Of a stretch of 37,604 nt of DNA, positions 1 to 8,590 are shown piece by piece. The translations under genes were made by a program, and so were the position numbers. The stretch's first letter is position 1. Each line of letters starts with the position of its first letter. A model generated the notes under the pieces. That model searched no databases. It was not told the origin of the DNA and saw only the letters and a list, made by a program, of their open reading frames with translations. This stretch comes from an uncultured Cytophagales bacterium (GTDB lineage: Bacteria > Bacteroidota > Bacteroidia > Cytophagales > 172606-1): positions 1-37,604 of the forward strand of contig CADCTQ010000300.1 in assembly GCA_902805615.1 (NCBI GenBank), in the 5' to 3' direction.

Positions 1-1128
1 AGCAACGCCCTCAAGTTCACCGAAAAAGGCTTCATCGAAATCAAAGCCATCGAAGCCACGCGCAAGAAGGACGCCGTCACGGTCGAATTCAAGGTGACCG
101 ACACGGGCATCGGCATCCCGGGCGACAAGCTCGAAACCATCTTCGACAGCTTCACGCAGGCCTCGTCGGAAACCACCCGCATCTACGGCGGCACCGGGCT
201 GGGCCTCACCATCACCCGCCGGATCATCGAGATGCAGGGCGGCAAGATCGGCGTGCGCAGCAAGGTGGGCCTGGGCTCGGTGTTCACGTTCCAGCTTACC
301 TTCGGGCTGCCGGCCAACCAGTCGCGCACCCTCTACAAGCACCCCGAAACCGTGGAGCCGGCCGTGCAGGACCTGCACGACACGCGCATCCTGCTGGTGG
401 AAGACAACAAGATGAACCAACTGGTGATCTGCAAATTCCTCCAGAAGTGGGGCGTGCAGATCGAGATTGCCGAAAACGGCATCGAGGCCATCAACAAGCT
501 CAAGCAGGGCCAGTACGAGGTGATCCTGATGGATTTGCAAATGCCCCAGATGGACGGCTACAAGGCCGCCCACTACATCCGTACGCACCTGGAGGGGGCG
601 GCCCGCACGGTGCCCATCGTGGCGCTGACGGCTTCGGCGCTGCTCGACGTGAAGCGCAAGGTGCTCGAAGCGGGCATGAACGACTTCATCACCAAGCCCT
701 TCGACCCGCGGGAGCTGCACCTGAAAATCCTCAAGTACACCAACAAAAAGGCCGAGGCGCCCCCCGTGCCGCCGGCCCCCAGCCAGTACACCAACCTGGG
801 GTACCTGGAAGAAATCTCGGCCAACAACCGCGAGTTCATCCGCGACATGGTGAAGCTGTTTCTCCGCCAGACGCCCGGCTTCATCGAGGGCCTCAAGGCG
901 GCCTGCCAGAATGCCCAGTGGGCCGACATCCGCTACCTGGCCCACAAAATGAAGTCTACCATCGCCACGGTGGGCATTGCCGAACTCGAACCGATCATGA
1001 ACCAGGTGGAGACCTTCGCCGCCCAGGAGAGCAACCTGGCCGAAGTGACCCAACTGGCCCAGTACGTCGAGGACGTGTGCACCCGCGCCTACGACGAACT
1101 CCAGGCCCGGCTGCCGGGGTTGGAGTAG
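1..1128 (+). CDS. Hybrid sensor histidine kinase, C-terminal part (HATPase-REC-Hpt), 5' end outside window
   Basis: The reading frame is open from base 1, so the gene starts before the window. The first residues (SNALKFTEKG) are the N box of a histidine-kinase ATPase domain, followed by the G1 box DTGIGIP, an F box (FDSFTQ) and the G2 box GGTGLGLTI. A receiver domain follows at about visible residues 127-245, with acidic residues in LLVEDN, the phospho-acceptor Asp178 in LMDLQMP and the conserved Lys in TKPF. The C-terminus is an Hpt domain with the phospho-His315 in LAHKMKST. Such kinases relay phosphate His-Asp-His and need a separate response regulator, which is not in this window. The dimerisation/His (HisKA) and sensor parts are missing because of the window edge. 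The stop codon at 1126 lies inside a short repeat. Whether it controls the transporter genes downstream is only suggested by proximity. Confidence 0.93.
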   Translation, partial: SNALKFTEKGFIEIKAIEATRKKDAVTVEFKVTDTGIGIPGDKLETIFDSFTQASSETTRIYGGTGLGLTITRRIIEMQGGKIGVRSKVGLGSVFTFQLTFGLPANQSRTLYKHPETVEPAVQDLHDTRILLVEDNKMNQLVICKFLQKWGVQIEIAENGIEAINKLKQGQYEVILMDLQMPQMDGYKAAHYIRTHLEGAARTVPIVALTASALLDVKRKVLEAGMNDFITKPFDPRELHLKILKYTNKKAEAPPVPPAPSQYTNLGYLEEISANNREFIRDMVKLFLRQTPGFIEGLKAACQNAQWADIRYLAHKMKSTIATVGIAELEPIMNQVETFAAQESNLAEVTQLAQYVEDVCTRAYDELQARLPGLE

Positions 1129-1220
1129 TGAGTATTGGGTATTGAGTAGTGAGTATCGCGTACCTGAACTTATCCGGCATGCACCGGAGACGCCGTACTC
1201 ACTACTCACTACTCACTACT
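1123..1220. repeat. Short direct and inverted repeat after the kinase gene
   Basis: GAGTAGTGAGTA occurs at 1123-1134 and 1144-1155. Its reverse complement TACTCACTACTC starts at 1196 and continues as overlapping copies to 1220. The first copy includes the kinase stop codon. The RNA could fold into a long-looped hairpin, but no T-run follows, so it is not a clear intrinsic terminator. Confidence 0.7.
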
Positions 1221-1312
1221 AACCTTGTCCATTTCCGGACACCTCTGGTCGGTGGCGAACAAACGGGAGGGGCTTAAAGGCCCTTTTTGCAGAAATTAAC
1301 GATTTTTCCCGG

Positions 1313-1330
1313 CTGGCACACTTGTTGGCA
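1313..1330 (+). promoter_or_regulatory. Possible sigma-54 (-24/-12) promoter element before the adaptor gene
   Basis: CTGGCACACTTGTTGGCA resembles the RpoN consensus TGGCAC-N5-TTGC. The -24 half is perfect; in the -12 half the GC pair is displaced by one base (TTGGC). It lies 48 bp before the ATG at 1378, in an otherwise gene-free stretch. Many NtrC-type regulators control efflux operons in Bacteroidota, which fits, but no such regulator is in the window. This is a pattern match only. Confidence 0.35.
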
Positions 1331-1377
1331 AAGGTGTTATCAGACATTTAATAACAACCTTTAAATCGTTACCCGCC

Positions 1378-2631
1378 ATGGGAATGGATCGCAAAATCGA
1401 GAAAAAGAGATGGACAGTGAGGAACATTGCCCTAATCAGCATCGGCAGCATGTTCGGCCTGTTCGCCCTTTACAACCTAATCTTTGCCGACAACTCCTCG
1501 AAGTTGAACGTTGAGAAAGACAAGATTACGGTTTCTACCGTCCAGAAAGGCAATTTCACCGAATACATATCCGTAACCGGGGTCGTTCAGCCCCTCAAGA
1601 CCATCTACCTCGACGCCCGGGAAGGCGGCTACGTAAGCCAGAAGCTGCGCGACGGCGGCGTGATGATTGAAAAGGGCGACACCATCCTCCGGTTGGAAAA
1701 CGACAAGATGGTGATGGGTTTCATGCAGCAGGAAACGGAAATGTACCGCCTCATCAACGAATCGCAATCCTTGCGGCTGTCGCTGCGGCAAAACCGGTTC
1801 ACCCTCCGCAAAACCCTCGCCGACCTGGATTACAGGATTGACCAGGCCAAAGACCTCTACGAACGCAACAAGCCCCTGGTGCAGGACAAGCTGGTTTCCG
1901 AGCAGGAGTACATGAGGCTCAAGCGCGACTACGACCAGCTCGTCCAGCAGCGCCAAATCGAAATTGAATCCCAGAAATTCCAGGAGATGAACGCGCAGAT
2001 GCAGATCACGCAACTGGAAGGCACCCTGCAACGCACCCAGCGGAACCTCAGCATGCTCAAGTCCAGTCTCAACAACCTGTACATCACCGCACCCGTGGGT
2101 GGTTTGTTGTCTTCCATCACCGTCGAAGTGGGCGCCTCCATCACTGCCGGCGACAACATCGGCCAGATTGACGACCTGAACGGCTTCAAAATGCGCGTCG
2201 GGGTGGATGAACACTACCTCAACCGGATTTTCCAGGGACTGAAGGGCGAGTTTGACTTCAACGGCAAGACCCACGAACTGGAAATCACCAAGATCTACCC
2301 AGAAGTAAATGACGGCCGCTTCGAAGTGGACATGATCTTCCCCAAGGGTCACCCCGATGGCATCCGCCGCGGGCAGTCGTCGCCGATCCGCCTCGAACTC
2401 GGCAAATCTTCGCAGGCCACCCTGCTGGCCGTGGGCGGCTTCTTCACCGATACGGGCGGCAACTGGGTGTTCGTAGTGGACGGCACCGGCAGCCGCGCCG
2501 TGAAACGCAACATCTCGCTGGGCCGCAAAAACCCCGAATACTTCGAAGTGCTCGAAGGCCTGGAGCCCGGCGACAAGGTCATTACCTCTTCCTACGAGAA
2601 CTTCGGCGACAACGAAGTACTGGTGTTCTGA
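1378..2631 (+). CDS. MacA/HlyD-type efflux periplasmic adaptor subunit
   Basis: 417 residues. A short basic N-terminus (MGMDRKIEKKRW) and one membrane anchor at about residues 15-37 place the rest in the periplasm. A first barrel-sandwich (lipoyl-like) half is near residues 75-105, a long charged/Gln-rich helical hairpin follows at about 110-235, then the second half (YITAPVGG, ending IGQIDDL near 265) and beta-barrel/membrane-proximal domains to the end (GLEPGDKVITS). This is the order of membrane-fusion proteins that link an inner-membrane ABC permease to the outer membrane. ATG 1378 was taken as the start; ATG 1384 is also possible. The ABC ATPase gene follows after 147 bp on the same strand and the permeases come after it, so it is very likely the adaptor of this transporter set. 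The substrate is unknown. Confidence 0.9.
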   Translation: MGMDRKIEKKRWTVRNIALISIGSMFGLFALYNLIFADNSSKLNVEKDKITVSTVQKGNFTEYISVTGVVQPLKTIYLDAREGGYVSQKLRDGGVMIEKGDTILRLENDKMVMGFMQQETEMYRLINESQSLRLSLRQNRFTLRKTLADLDYRIDQAKDLYERNKPLVQDKLVSEQEYMRLKRDYDQLVQQRQIEIESQKFQEMNAQMQITQLEGTLQRTQRNLSMLKSSLNNLYITAPVGGLLSSITVEVGASITAGDNIGQIDDLNGFKMRVGVDEHYLNRIFQGLKGEFDFNGKTHELEITKIYPEVNDGRFEVDMIFPKGHPDGIRRGQSSPIRLELGKSSQATLLAVGGFFTDTGGNWVFVVDGTGSRAVKRNISLGRKNPEYFEVLEGLEPGDKVITSSYENFGDNEVLVF

Positions 2632-2778
2632 TCGCCGGCAGGTACGGCGGCCGGGGCTGATTTGCGGGAGCGGTTATGATCGTAGCACAATCCTGCGTAA
2701 CTTCCTGAAACGACGTACCTTCATCAACCCTACCCACAAGCAACGTATCACCCAACTCATTAAACTCTTCCTTTTACC

Positions 2779-3474
2779 ATGGCAATGATCCAAACCAAGA
2801 ACCTGCAGAAGGTCTTTACTACCGACGAGGTAGAAACCACCGCCCTCAACGGCGTAAGCATCGAAATCAACGAAGGCGAATTCGTAGCGATGATGGGACC
2901 TTCCGGTTGCGGCAAGTCCACGCTGATGAACATTCTGGGCCTGCTGGACAACCCTTCCGAAGGCGAGTATTATTTCCTGGGCAAGGAAGTAGGCAAAGTA
3001 TCCGAGCGGCAGCGGGCCCAGCTGCGCAAGGGATCCATCGGCTTCGTGTTCCAGAGCTTCAACCTGATTGACGAACTGACCGTGTTCGAAAACGTGGAAC
3101 TGCCCCTCCTCTACATGAAAGTGCCCGCCTCCGAGCGCAAGCAGAAAGTGGAAGCCGTGCTCGAACGCATGAACATCATGCACCGCCGCAACCACTTCCC
3201 CCAGCAGCTCTCGGGTGGTCAGCAGCAGCGCGTGGCCATTGCCCGGGCCGTGGTTGCCAACCCCAAACTGATCCTGGCTGACGAACCGACCGGTAACCTC
3301 GACTCCGTGAACGGCGAAGAGGTAATGAAGCTGCTGACGGGCCTCAACGACGCCGGTACCACCATCATCATGGTAACGCACTCGCCCTACGACGCCGGTT
3401 TTGCCCACCGCATCATCAACCTGTTTGACGGCAAGGTGGTTACCGAAAATATCAAGGAGAAGTTTCACGTATAG
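2779..3474 (+). CDS. ABC transporter ATP-binding protein, MacB/LolD type
   Basis: 231 residues, the normal length for this family. Walker [10 protein letters not shown] is at residues 40-48, a Q-loop in [10 protein letters not shown], the signature LSGGQQQR near 139-146, Walker [13 protein letters not shown] just after it, and the H-loop His in MVTHS. The sequence type ([30 protein letters not shown]) is that of LolD/MacB/FtsE ATPases that drive FtsX-like permeases by mechanotransmission rather than classic transport. It is the only ABC ATPase in the window, so it is the natural energy source for all eight permeases downstream. All nucleotide-binding motifs are intact. ATG 2779 is used; the next ATG, two codons on, is also possible. 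Confidence 0.95.
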   Translation: MAMIQTKNLQKVFTTDEVETTALNGVSIEINEGEFVAMMGPSGCGKSTLMNILGLLDNPSEGEYYFLGKEVGKVSERQRAQLRKGSIGFVFQSFNLIDELTVFENVELPLLYMKVPASERKQKVEAVLERMNIMHRRNHFPQQLSGGQQQRVAIARAVVANPKLILADEPTGNLDSVNGEEVMKLLTGLNDAGTTIIMVTHSPYDAGFAHRIINLFDGKVVTENIKEKFHV

Positions 3475-3662
3475 CACGTACAGGTTAAAGCCCTCGGGCC
3501 GGCGGTTTTTGCAGATTGACGGCCGGCCCTCTTCTCCTTTTCCCTCCCTCCCCTACCCCTTTACCCATGGCACCCGAACCCGGGCTGTTGGCACATTGCC
3601 GATGGCCCGTTGCCATTGCTTTGCCCTTTGCCCAACCTGCCGAGCATCAAACCTAACAAACC

Positions 3663-6065
3663 ATGATTCGTAATTACCTCGTTACCGCCGTCCGCACCCT
3701 GCTGCGGAACAGAACCTACGCCCTGCTCAACGTGGCGGGGCTTTCGGTAGGCATCACCGCCTGCATCCTCATCTTCCTGCTGCTTCGCTTCGAGCTGAGC
3801 TTCGACAACTTCCACGCCCGGCCCGACCGCATCTACCGCGTCACCACCGAGTTCGGCGGCCCCGAAAAAGGCTATACGCCCGGCGTGCCCGGCCCGGCGC
3901 CCGAAGCCCTGCGCACCGACTTCCCCCAACTGGAAGTGGTGGCCCCGATCTATACCATCTACGACGGGCTGATGACCACCTACCAGGGCGGCCGGCCCGA
4001 CAAGAAGTTCAAGGAAGACCTGGGCATCATCCTGGCCGACGGCAACTTCCTGAAAGTATTCAACCTGCCCCTGCTGAGCGGCAGCCCCGACAACGCCCTC
4101 TCCGACCCCAACACGGTAGCCCTGACCCGGGCCACGGCCGAACGGTACTTCGGCGACTGGCGCAAGGCCGTGGGCCAGACCCTGCGCTTCAACTACGACA
4201 CCACCGCCTTCCTGCGCGTAACGGCCGTGCTGGCCGACCTGCCCGTCAACACCGACCTGCCGGTCAAAGCCCTGGTGTCGTACAAGACCCGCCGGCCCGA
4301 CACCGGGTGGAGCGGCATCAACAGCAGCATGCAGTGCTTCATCGTGCTGCCCCCGGGCATGTCGCAGGCCCAGTTCCAGGGCCTCATGCCGGCCTTCAGC
4401 AAGAAGTACCGCGAGCCGCGGGACGCCGCCCAGGTGACCCAGATGCTCCAGCCGCTGGCCGACCTGCACTTCGACGACCGGTACGGCACCTACACCGGCC
4501 GCACGATCAGCCGCGGCGTGGTCCGCGCCATTGCCGTCGTGGGCCTCTTCCTGCTGGTGACGGCCTGCATCAACTTCGTGAACCTGGCCACGGCCCAGGC
4601 CGTGAAGCGGGCCAAGGAAGTGGGCGTCCGCAAGGTGCTGGGCGGCGACCGCAACCAATTAATGGGCCAGTTCATCGGCGAAACGGCCATCCTGACGCTG
4701 GTGGCCGTAGTGATCTCCACGGCACTGGCCCTGAGCCTGCTGCCGGTGCTCAACGCCTTCATGGACGTGCAGATTCCCCTGCAACTGCTTACCGACTGGC
4801 AACTGTTCGGGTTCCTGCTGGGGCTGTTCGTGGTCATGAGCCTGCTTTCGGGGTTGTACCCGGCCTTCGTGCTTTCGGGGTTCCGGCCGGTGGAGGCCCT
4901 CAAGAGCCGCATTACCACCACGTCGGTAGCCGGCCTGTCGCTGCGCCGCACCCTGGTGGTGGTGCAGTTCATCATCTCGCAGGTGCTGGTGATCGGTACG
5001 CTGGTCGCCATCAGCCAGATGCAGTACTTCAAGAACGCGCCGCTGGGCTTTGACAAAGACGCCGTCCTGATGGTGCCGCTGCCCGATGATCCGCAGAAAG
5101 CCGCCAAGCTCGGCACCCTGTACCGCCGGCTGGCCGACCTGAAGGACGTAGCCAGCGTGAGCTTTTCCTTTACGGCCCCTTCCGCCGACGCCAACTGGAA
5201 CACCGGCTGGCGGTTTTCGGACCAGGCCGAACGGGCCCCCTACCCCGTGAACATGAAGCCGGCCGACACGGCCTACGTCCGCACCTACGGCCTGCAACTG
5301 GCGGCCGGCCGGATGTACCAGGCGGGGGATACGGCCCGCGAATACGTGGTGAACGAGACCTTCGTGAAAAAAGCCGGCCTCAAAAATGCGCAGGCCGCCC
5401 TGGGCAAGCTGATCGTGCTGGGCCGGAAAGGCATCCCCAAGCCCATCGTGGGCGTGGTGAAAGACTTCCACCTGTATTCGCTCCGGGACGGCCTCGATCC
5501 CTGCATTCTCACCACCACCCAGTCGTTTTACGGCCAGGCCGGCCTCAAGGTCCGTTCGCAGAACCTGCCCGCCACGGTAGAAGCCATCAAGCAGGTGTGG
5601 TCGGCCACCTTCCCCGACTTCGTGTTTGAGCACCGCTTCCTCGACGAAACCATTGCCCGGTTCTACGAGTCGGAGGACCGGCTCACGAAGCTGTTCCAGG
5701 TGCTGGCCGGCGTGGCGATCTTCATCGGCTGCCTGGGCCTGTACGGGCTGGTATCGTTCATGGCCGAACGCAAGGTGAAGGAAGTGGGCGTCCGCAAGGT
5801 GCTCGGGGCCAGCACGGGCCACATCGTCTTCCTGTTCTCGAAGGAATTCCTGCAATTGATCGTGGTTGCTTTCGCCGTGGCCGCGCCGCTGTCGTATTAC
5901 CTGATGGGCAAGTGGTTGCAGGACTACGAGAACCGCGTTCCGCTGGGGGCCGGCGTGTTCCTGCTGGCAGCCGGCGTCACGGTGCTCATTGCCTTCTTCA
6001 CCGTAGGCTACCGTTCGGTGCGGGCCGCCACGGCCAACCCCATGAAGGCGTTGCGCAGCGAGTAA
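3663..6065 (+). CDS. MacB/FtsX-family ABC permease 1
   Basis: 800 residues in two homologous halves. Half one has a first membrane helix at about 20-42, a MacB-type periplasmic domain, and three membrane helices around 288-405; the cytoplasmic motif KRAKEVGVRKVLGG (about 315-328) is the region that contacts the ATPase. Half two has a membrane helix near 430-450, a second periplasmic domain containing the motif GVVKDFH (597-603), the repeated KEVGVRKVLGA element from about 706, and the last helices to residue 788. It ends ANPMKALRSE. This is the Bacteroidota 8-helix form rather than the 4-helix E. coli MacB, and it lacks a fused ATPase. It lies 188 bp behind the ATPase gene and is the first permease of the array. 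Paralogue-specific periplasmic sequence probably sets substrate or partner choice (inference). Confidence 0.93.
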   Translation: MIRNYLVTAVRTLLRNRTYALLNVAGLSVGITACILIFLLLRFELSFDNFHARPDRIYRVTTEFGGPEKGYTPGVPGPAPEALRTDFPQLEVVAPIYTIYDGLMTTYQGGRPDKKFKEDLGIILADGNFLKVFNLPLLSGSPDNALSDPNTVALTRATAERYFGDWRKAVGQTLRFNYDTTAFLRVTAVLADLPVNTDLPVKALVSYKTRRPDTGWSGINSSMQCFIVLPPGMSQAQFQGLMPAFSKKYREPRDAAQVTQMLQPLADLHFDDRYGTYTGRTISRGVVRAIAVVGLFLLVTACINFVNLATAQAVKRAKEVGVRKVLGGDRNQLMGQFIGETAILTLVAVVISTALALSLLPVLNAFMDVQIPLQLLTDWQLFGFLLGLFVVMSLLSGLYPAFVLSGFRPVEALKSRITTTSVAGLSLRRTLVVVQFIISQVLVIGTLVAISQMQYFKNAPLGFDKDAVLMVPLPDDPQKAAKLGTLYRRLADLKDVASVSFSFTAPSADANWNTGWRFSDQAERAPYPVNMKPADTAYVRTYGLQLAAGRMYQAGDTAREYVVNETFVKKAGLKNAQAALGKLIVLGRKGIPKPIVGVVKDFHLYSLRDGLDPCILTTTQSFYGQAGLKVRSQNLPATVEAIKQVWSATFPDFVFEHRFLDETIARFYESEDRLTKLFQVLAGVAIFIGCLGLYGLVSFMAERKVKEVGVRKVLGASTGHIVFLFSKEFLQLIVVAFAVAAPLSYYLMGKWLQDYENRVPLGAGVFLLAAGVTVLIAFFTVGYRSVRAATANPMKALRSE

Positions 6066-6101
6066 GGATCAGCCATTCTCATAAGTCCTAATTCTGACAA
6101 T

Positions 6102-8468
6102 ATGCTTCGTAACTACCTCAAAACGGCGCTCCGGGCCTTGTGGCGGAACAAGGTGTTTTCGGCCATCAACATCGCGGGCCTGGCAATGGGCATGGCGTGC
6201 AGCCTGCTCATCCTGTTGTGGCTGGGCGACGAGCTGCGCGTAAACCGCCACCACGCCAACGGGCCGCACCTGTACCGCGTCATGGGCCGGTCATTCTCCG
6301 AAGGAAAAGTATCAGCCGGTCACGGCACCCCGGGGGTGCTGCCCGAAGAACTCAAGAAACAATTCCCCGAAATCCGGTACGCGTCGGGTTTCACCTGGCA
6401 GGAACCCCACGTGCTGTCGGTAGGCGACCGGGTAGCCAAGCAAACCGGTTGCTTTGCCGGGGCCGACTGGTTCAGGATGTACAGCGTGCCCCTGCTGGCC
6501 GGCACGCCGCAGACGGCCCTGAACGCCCCGAACGCCCTGGCCATCTCGCGGAAGCTGGCCGGCCACTACTTCGGCAGCCCGCAGGCCGCCCTGGGCAAGA
6601 CCATCCGCATTGACCAGAAAAAAGACTACCAGGTGACGGCCGTGTTCGAGGACCTGCCCGCCGGGGCGCCGGACCAGTACGACTTTCTGCTCAGTTGGGA
6701 AGACATGAAGGTGCGCAACCCCTGGATTCTGGACTGGGGCAACAACGGCCCCTACACCCGCCTCATGCTTCACCCCGGCGCCGACCCGGCCAAACTGGAG
6801 GCCAAGATCAAAACGTTCCTCAAAGGGCGCAACCGCGGCATCGGCCCCACCTTCAACATTCACCTGTTTCTGCACCCCGAACCGGACGCTTACCTCTACT
6901 CCGAATTCGAAAACGGCTACCCCAGCGGGGGCCGCATCGAATACGTACGGCTGCTGGGCGTGGTGGCCGCGTTCATCCTGCTCATTGCCTGCATCAACTT
7001 CATGAACCTGGCGACGGCCCGTTCCGTCAAGCGGGCCAAGGAGGTGGGCGTGCGCAAGGTGGTGGGGGCCGTCCGGGGGCTGCTCATCGGGCAGTTCATG
7101 GGCGAGGCCCTGCTGCTGGCCCTGCTGGCGCTGGTCGTGGCCCTCGGCCTGGCGGAACTGCTGCTTCCCGCCTTCAACGACCTGACGGGCAAGCGGCTCA
7201 CGCTGTCGTTCGGGGACGGCCGGCTGTGGCTGATCCTGCCCGGCATCACGCTGGTGACGGGCCTGCTGGCCGGCAGCTACCCGGCCCTGTTCCTTTCGTC
7301 GCTCAACCCGGTGCGGGTGCTCAAAGGCACGCTCAGGTTCGGGGCGGGAGCCCGCCTGTTCCGGCAGGGGCTGGTCGTGTTCCAGTTTGCCATGTCGGTG
7401 ATGCTCATCGTGGGCACCATCGCCGTGTACCGGCAGATCACGTACGTGCAGCAGAAAAACCTGGGCTACGACCGCGAAAACCTCATCAACGTACTCAACG
7501 AGGGGGCGCTGGCGGCCAACTACGAAACCTTCAAGCAGGAATTGCTGCGGATGCCCGGCATCGGGTCGGTCACCCGGTTGCAGGACGCCCTCACGGGTTT
7601 CACCAGCAGTTCGAACGGCCTTACCTGGCCCGGCAAAGACCCGGCCGCCACCATTGAGTTCAACGTGCAGTCGTGCGGCTACGACCTGGTGAAAACCCTC
7701 AAGCTGAGCGTCCGGGGCCGCGACTTCTCGCCGGCCTTCGGCGCCGACTCCACCAACTACCTCATCAACGAAGCCGCCGCCAGACGCATGGGCTACGCCG
7801 ATGCCCTCGGGCAGCCGCTCACGCAGTGGGGCCGGGACGGCACCATCATCGGGGTGCTCAAAGACTTCCACTACAGTTCGCTGCACAACCCGATCGAACC
7901 GCTGGTCATCCGCCTGAGCAAAGACCCGGCCGACGAGTTCATGATGATACGCACGCAGCCCGGGCAGACGCAGCAGGCGCTGGCGAGCCTGGAAACCTTG
8001 TACAAGAAAATGAATCCCGGCTTCCCGTTCACCTACGCGTTTGCCGACGTCGAGTACGATAAGCTGTACAAGAGCGAAGCCACCGTGGGCACGCTGGCGG
8101 GCTACTTTGCGGCGCTGGCGATCTTCATCTCCTGCCTGGGATTGTTTGGGCTGGCCGCCTTTACGGCCGAACAGCGCACCCGCGAGGTGGGCATCCGCAA
8201 GGTGCTGGGCGCCTCGACGGCGGGGGTGGCGGCGCTGCTCTCCCTCGGTTTGCTCAAGCTCGTAGGAATCGCCATCCTGCTGGCCACGCCCCTGAGTTGG
8301 TACGCCGTGCAGGTGTGGCTGCGCGACTTCGAATACAAAGTACCGTTGGAATGGTGGGTGTTCGGCCTGGCCGGGGCGGCGGCCGTGCTCATTGCCCTGC
8401 TGACGGTGAGTTTCCAGAGCATCCGGGCGGCCCTGGCCAACCCGGTCAAGTCCCTGCGGAGTGAGTGA
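6102..8468 (+). CDS. MacB/FtsX-family ABC permease 2
   Basis: 788 residues, starting 36 bp after permease 1, so probably cotranscribed with it. The N-terminus MLRNYLKTALRALWRNKVF and first helix (about 20-42) are followed by a periplasmic domain, helices around 285-400 with coupling motif KRAKEVGVRKVVGA (from 310), a second periplasmic domain with GVLKDFHYSSL (from 584), and QRTREVGIRKVLGA (from 691) before the last helices. The end ANPVKSLRSE is the family hallmark. By eye it is most similar to permease 4 within the array, especially at the N-terminus (FSAINIAGLA). No truncation or frameshift is seen. Confidence 0.93.
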   Translation: MLRNYLKTALRALWRNKVFSAINIAGLAMGMACSLLILLWLGDELRVNRHHANGPHLYRVMGRSFSEGKVSAGHGTPGVLPEELKKQFPEIRYASGFTWQEPHVLSVGDRVAKQTGCFAGADWFRMYSVPLLAGTPQTALNAPNALAISRKLAGHYFGSPQAALGKTIRIDQKKDYQVTAVFEDLPAGAPDQYDFLLSWEDMKVRNPWILDWGNNGPYTRLMLHPGADPAKLEAKIKTFLKGRNRGIGPTFNIHLFLHPEPDAYLYSEFENGYPSGGRIEYVRLLGVVAAFILLIACINFMNLATARSVKRAKEVGVRKVVGAVRGLLIGQFMGEALLLALLALVVALGLAELLLPAFNDLTGKRLTLSFGDGRLWLILPGITLVTGLLAGSYPALFLSSLNPVRVLKGTLRFGAGARLFRQGLVVFQFAMSVMLIVGTIAVYRQITYVQQKNLGYDRENLINVLNEGALAANYETFKQELLRMPGIGSVTRLQDALTGFTSSSNGLTWPGKDPAATIEFNVQSCGYDLVKTLKLSVRGRDFSPAFGADSTNYLINEAAARRMGYADALGQPLTQWGRDGTIIGVLKDFHYSSLHNPIEPLVIRLSKDPADEFMMIRTQPGQTQQALASLETLYKKMNPGFPFTYAFADVEYDKLYKSEATVGTLAGYFAALAIFISCLGLFGLAAFTAEQRTREVGIRKVLGASTAGVAALLSLGLLKLVGIAILLATPLSWYAVQVWLRDFEYKVPLEWWVFGLAGAAAVLIALLTVSFQSIRAALANPVKSLRSE

Positions 8469-8590
8469 AAGTTGGGCGGTGCATTTGCGTTGTAAGGACG
8501 CGGCCCGGGTAAGCTTCAACGTGATCAAACGCATTCGCTTCCATAGCAAAAGGGGATTTTTTAAAGCTAAATAAAAACCGGAAGAGAGAA

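Noticed and set aside
3580-3610. TTGGCACATTGCCGATGGC as a second sigma-54 promoter before permease 1
   Set aside because: The -24 half fits but no GC pair lies at the required 12-base distance, and the position is inside a probable operon.
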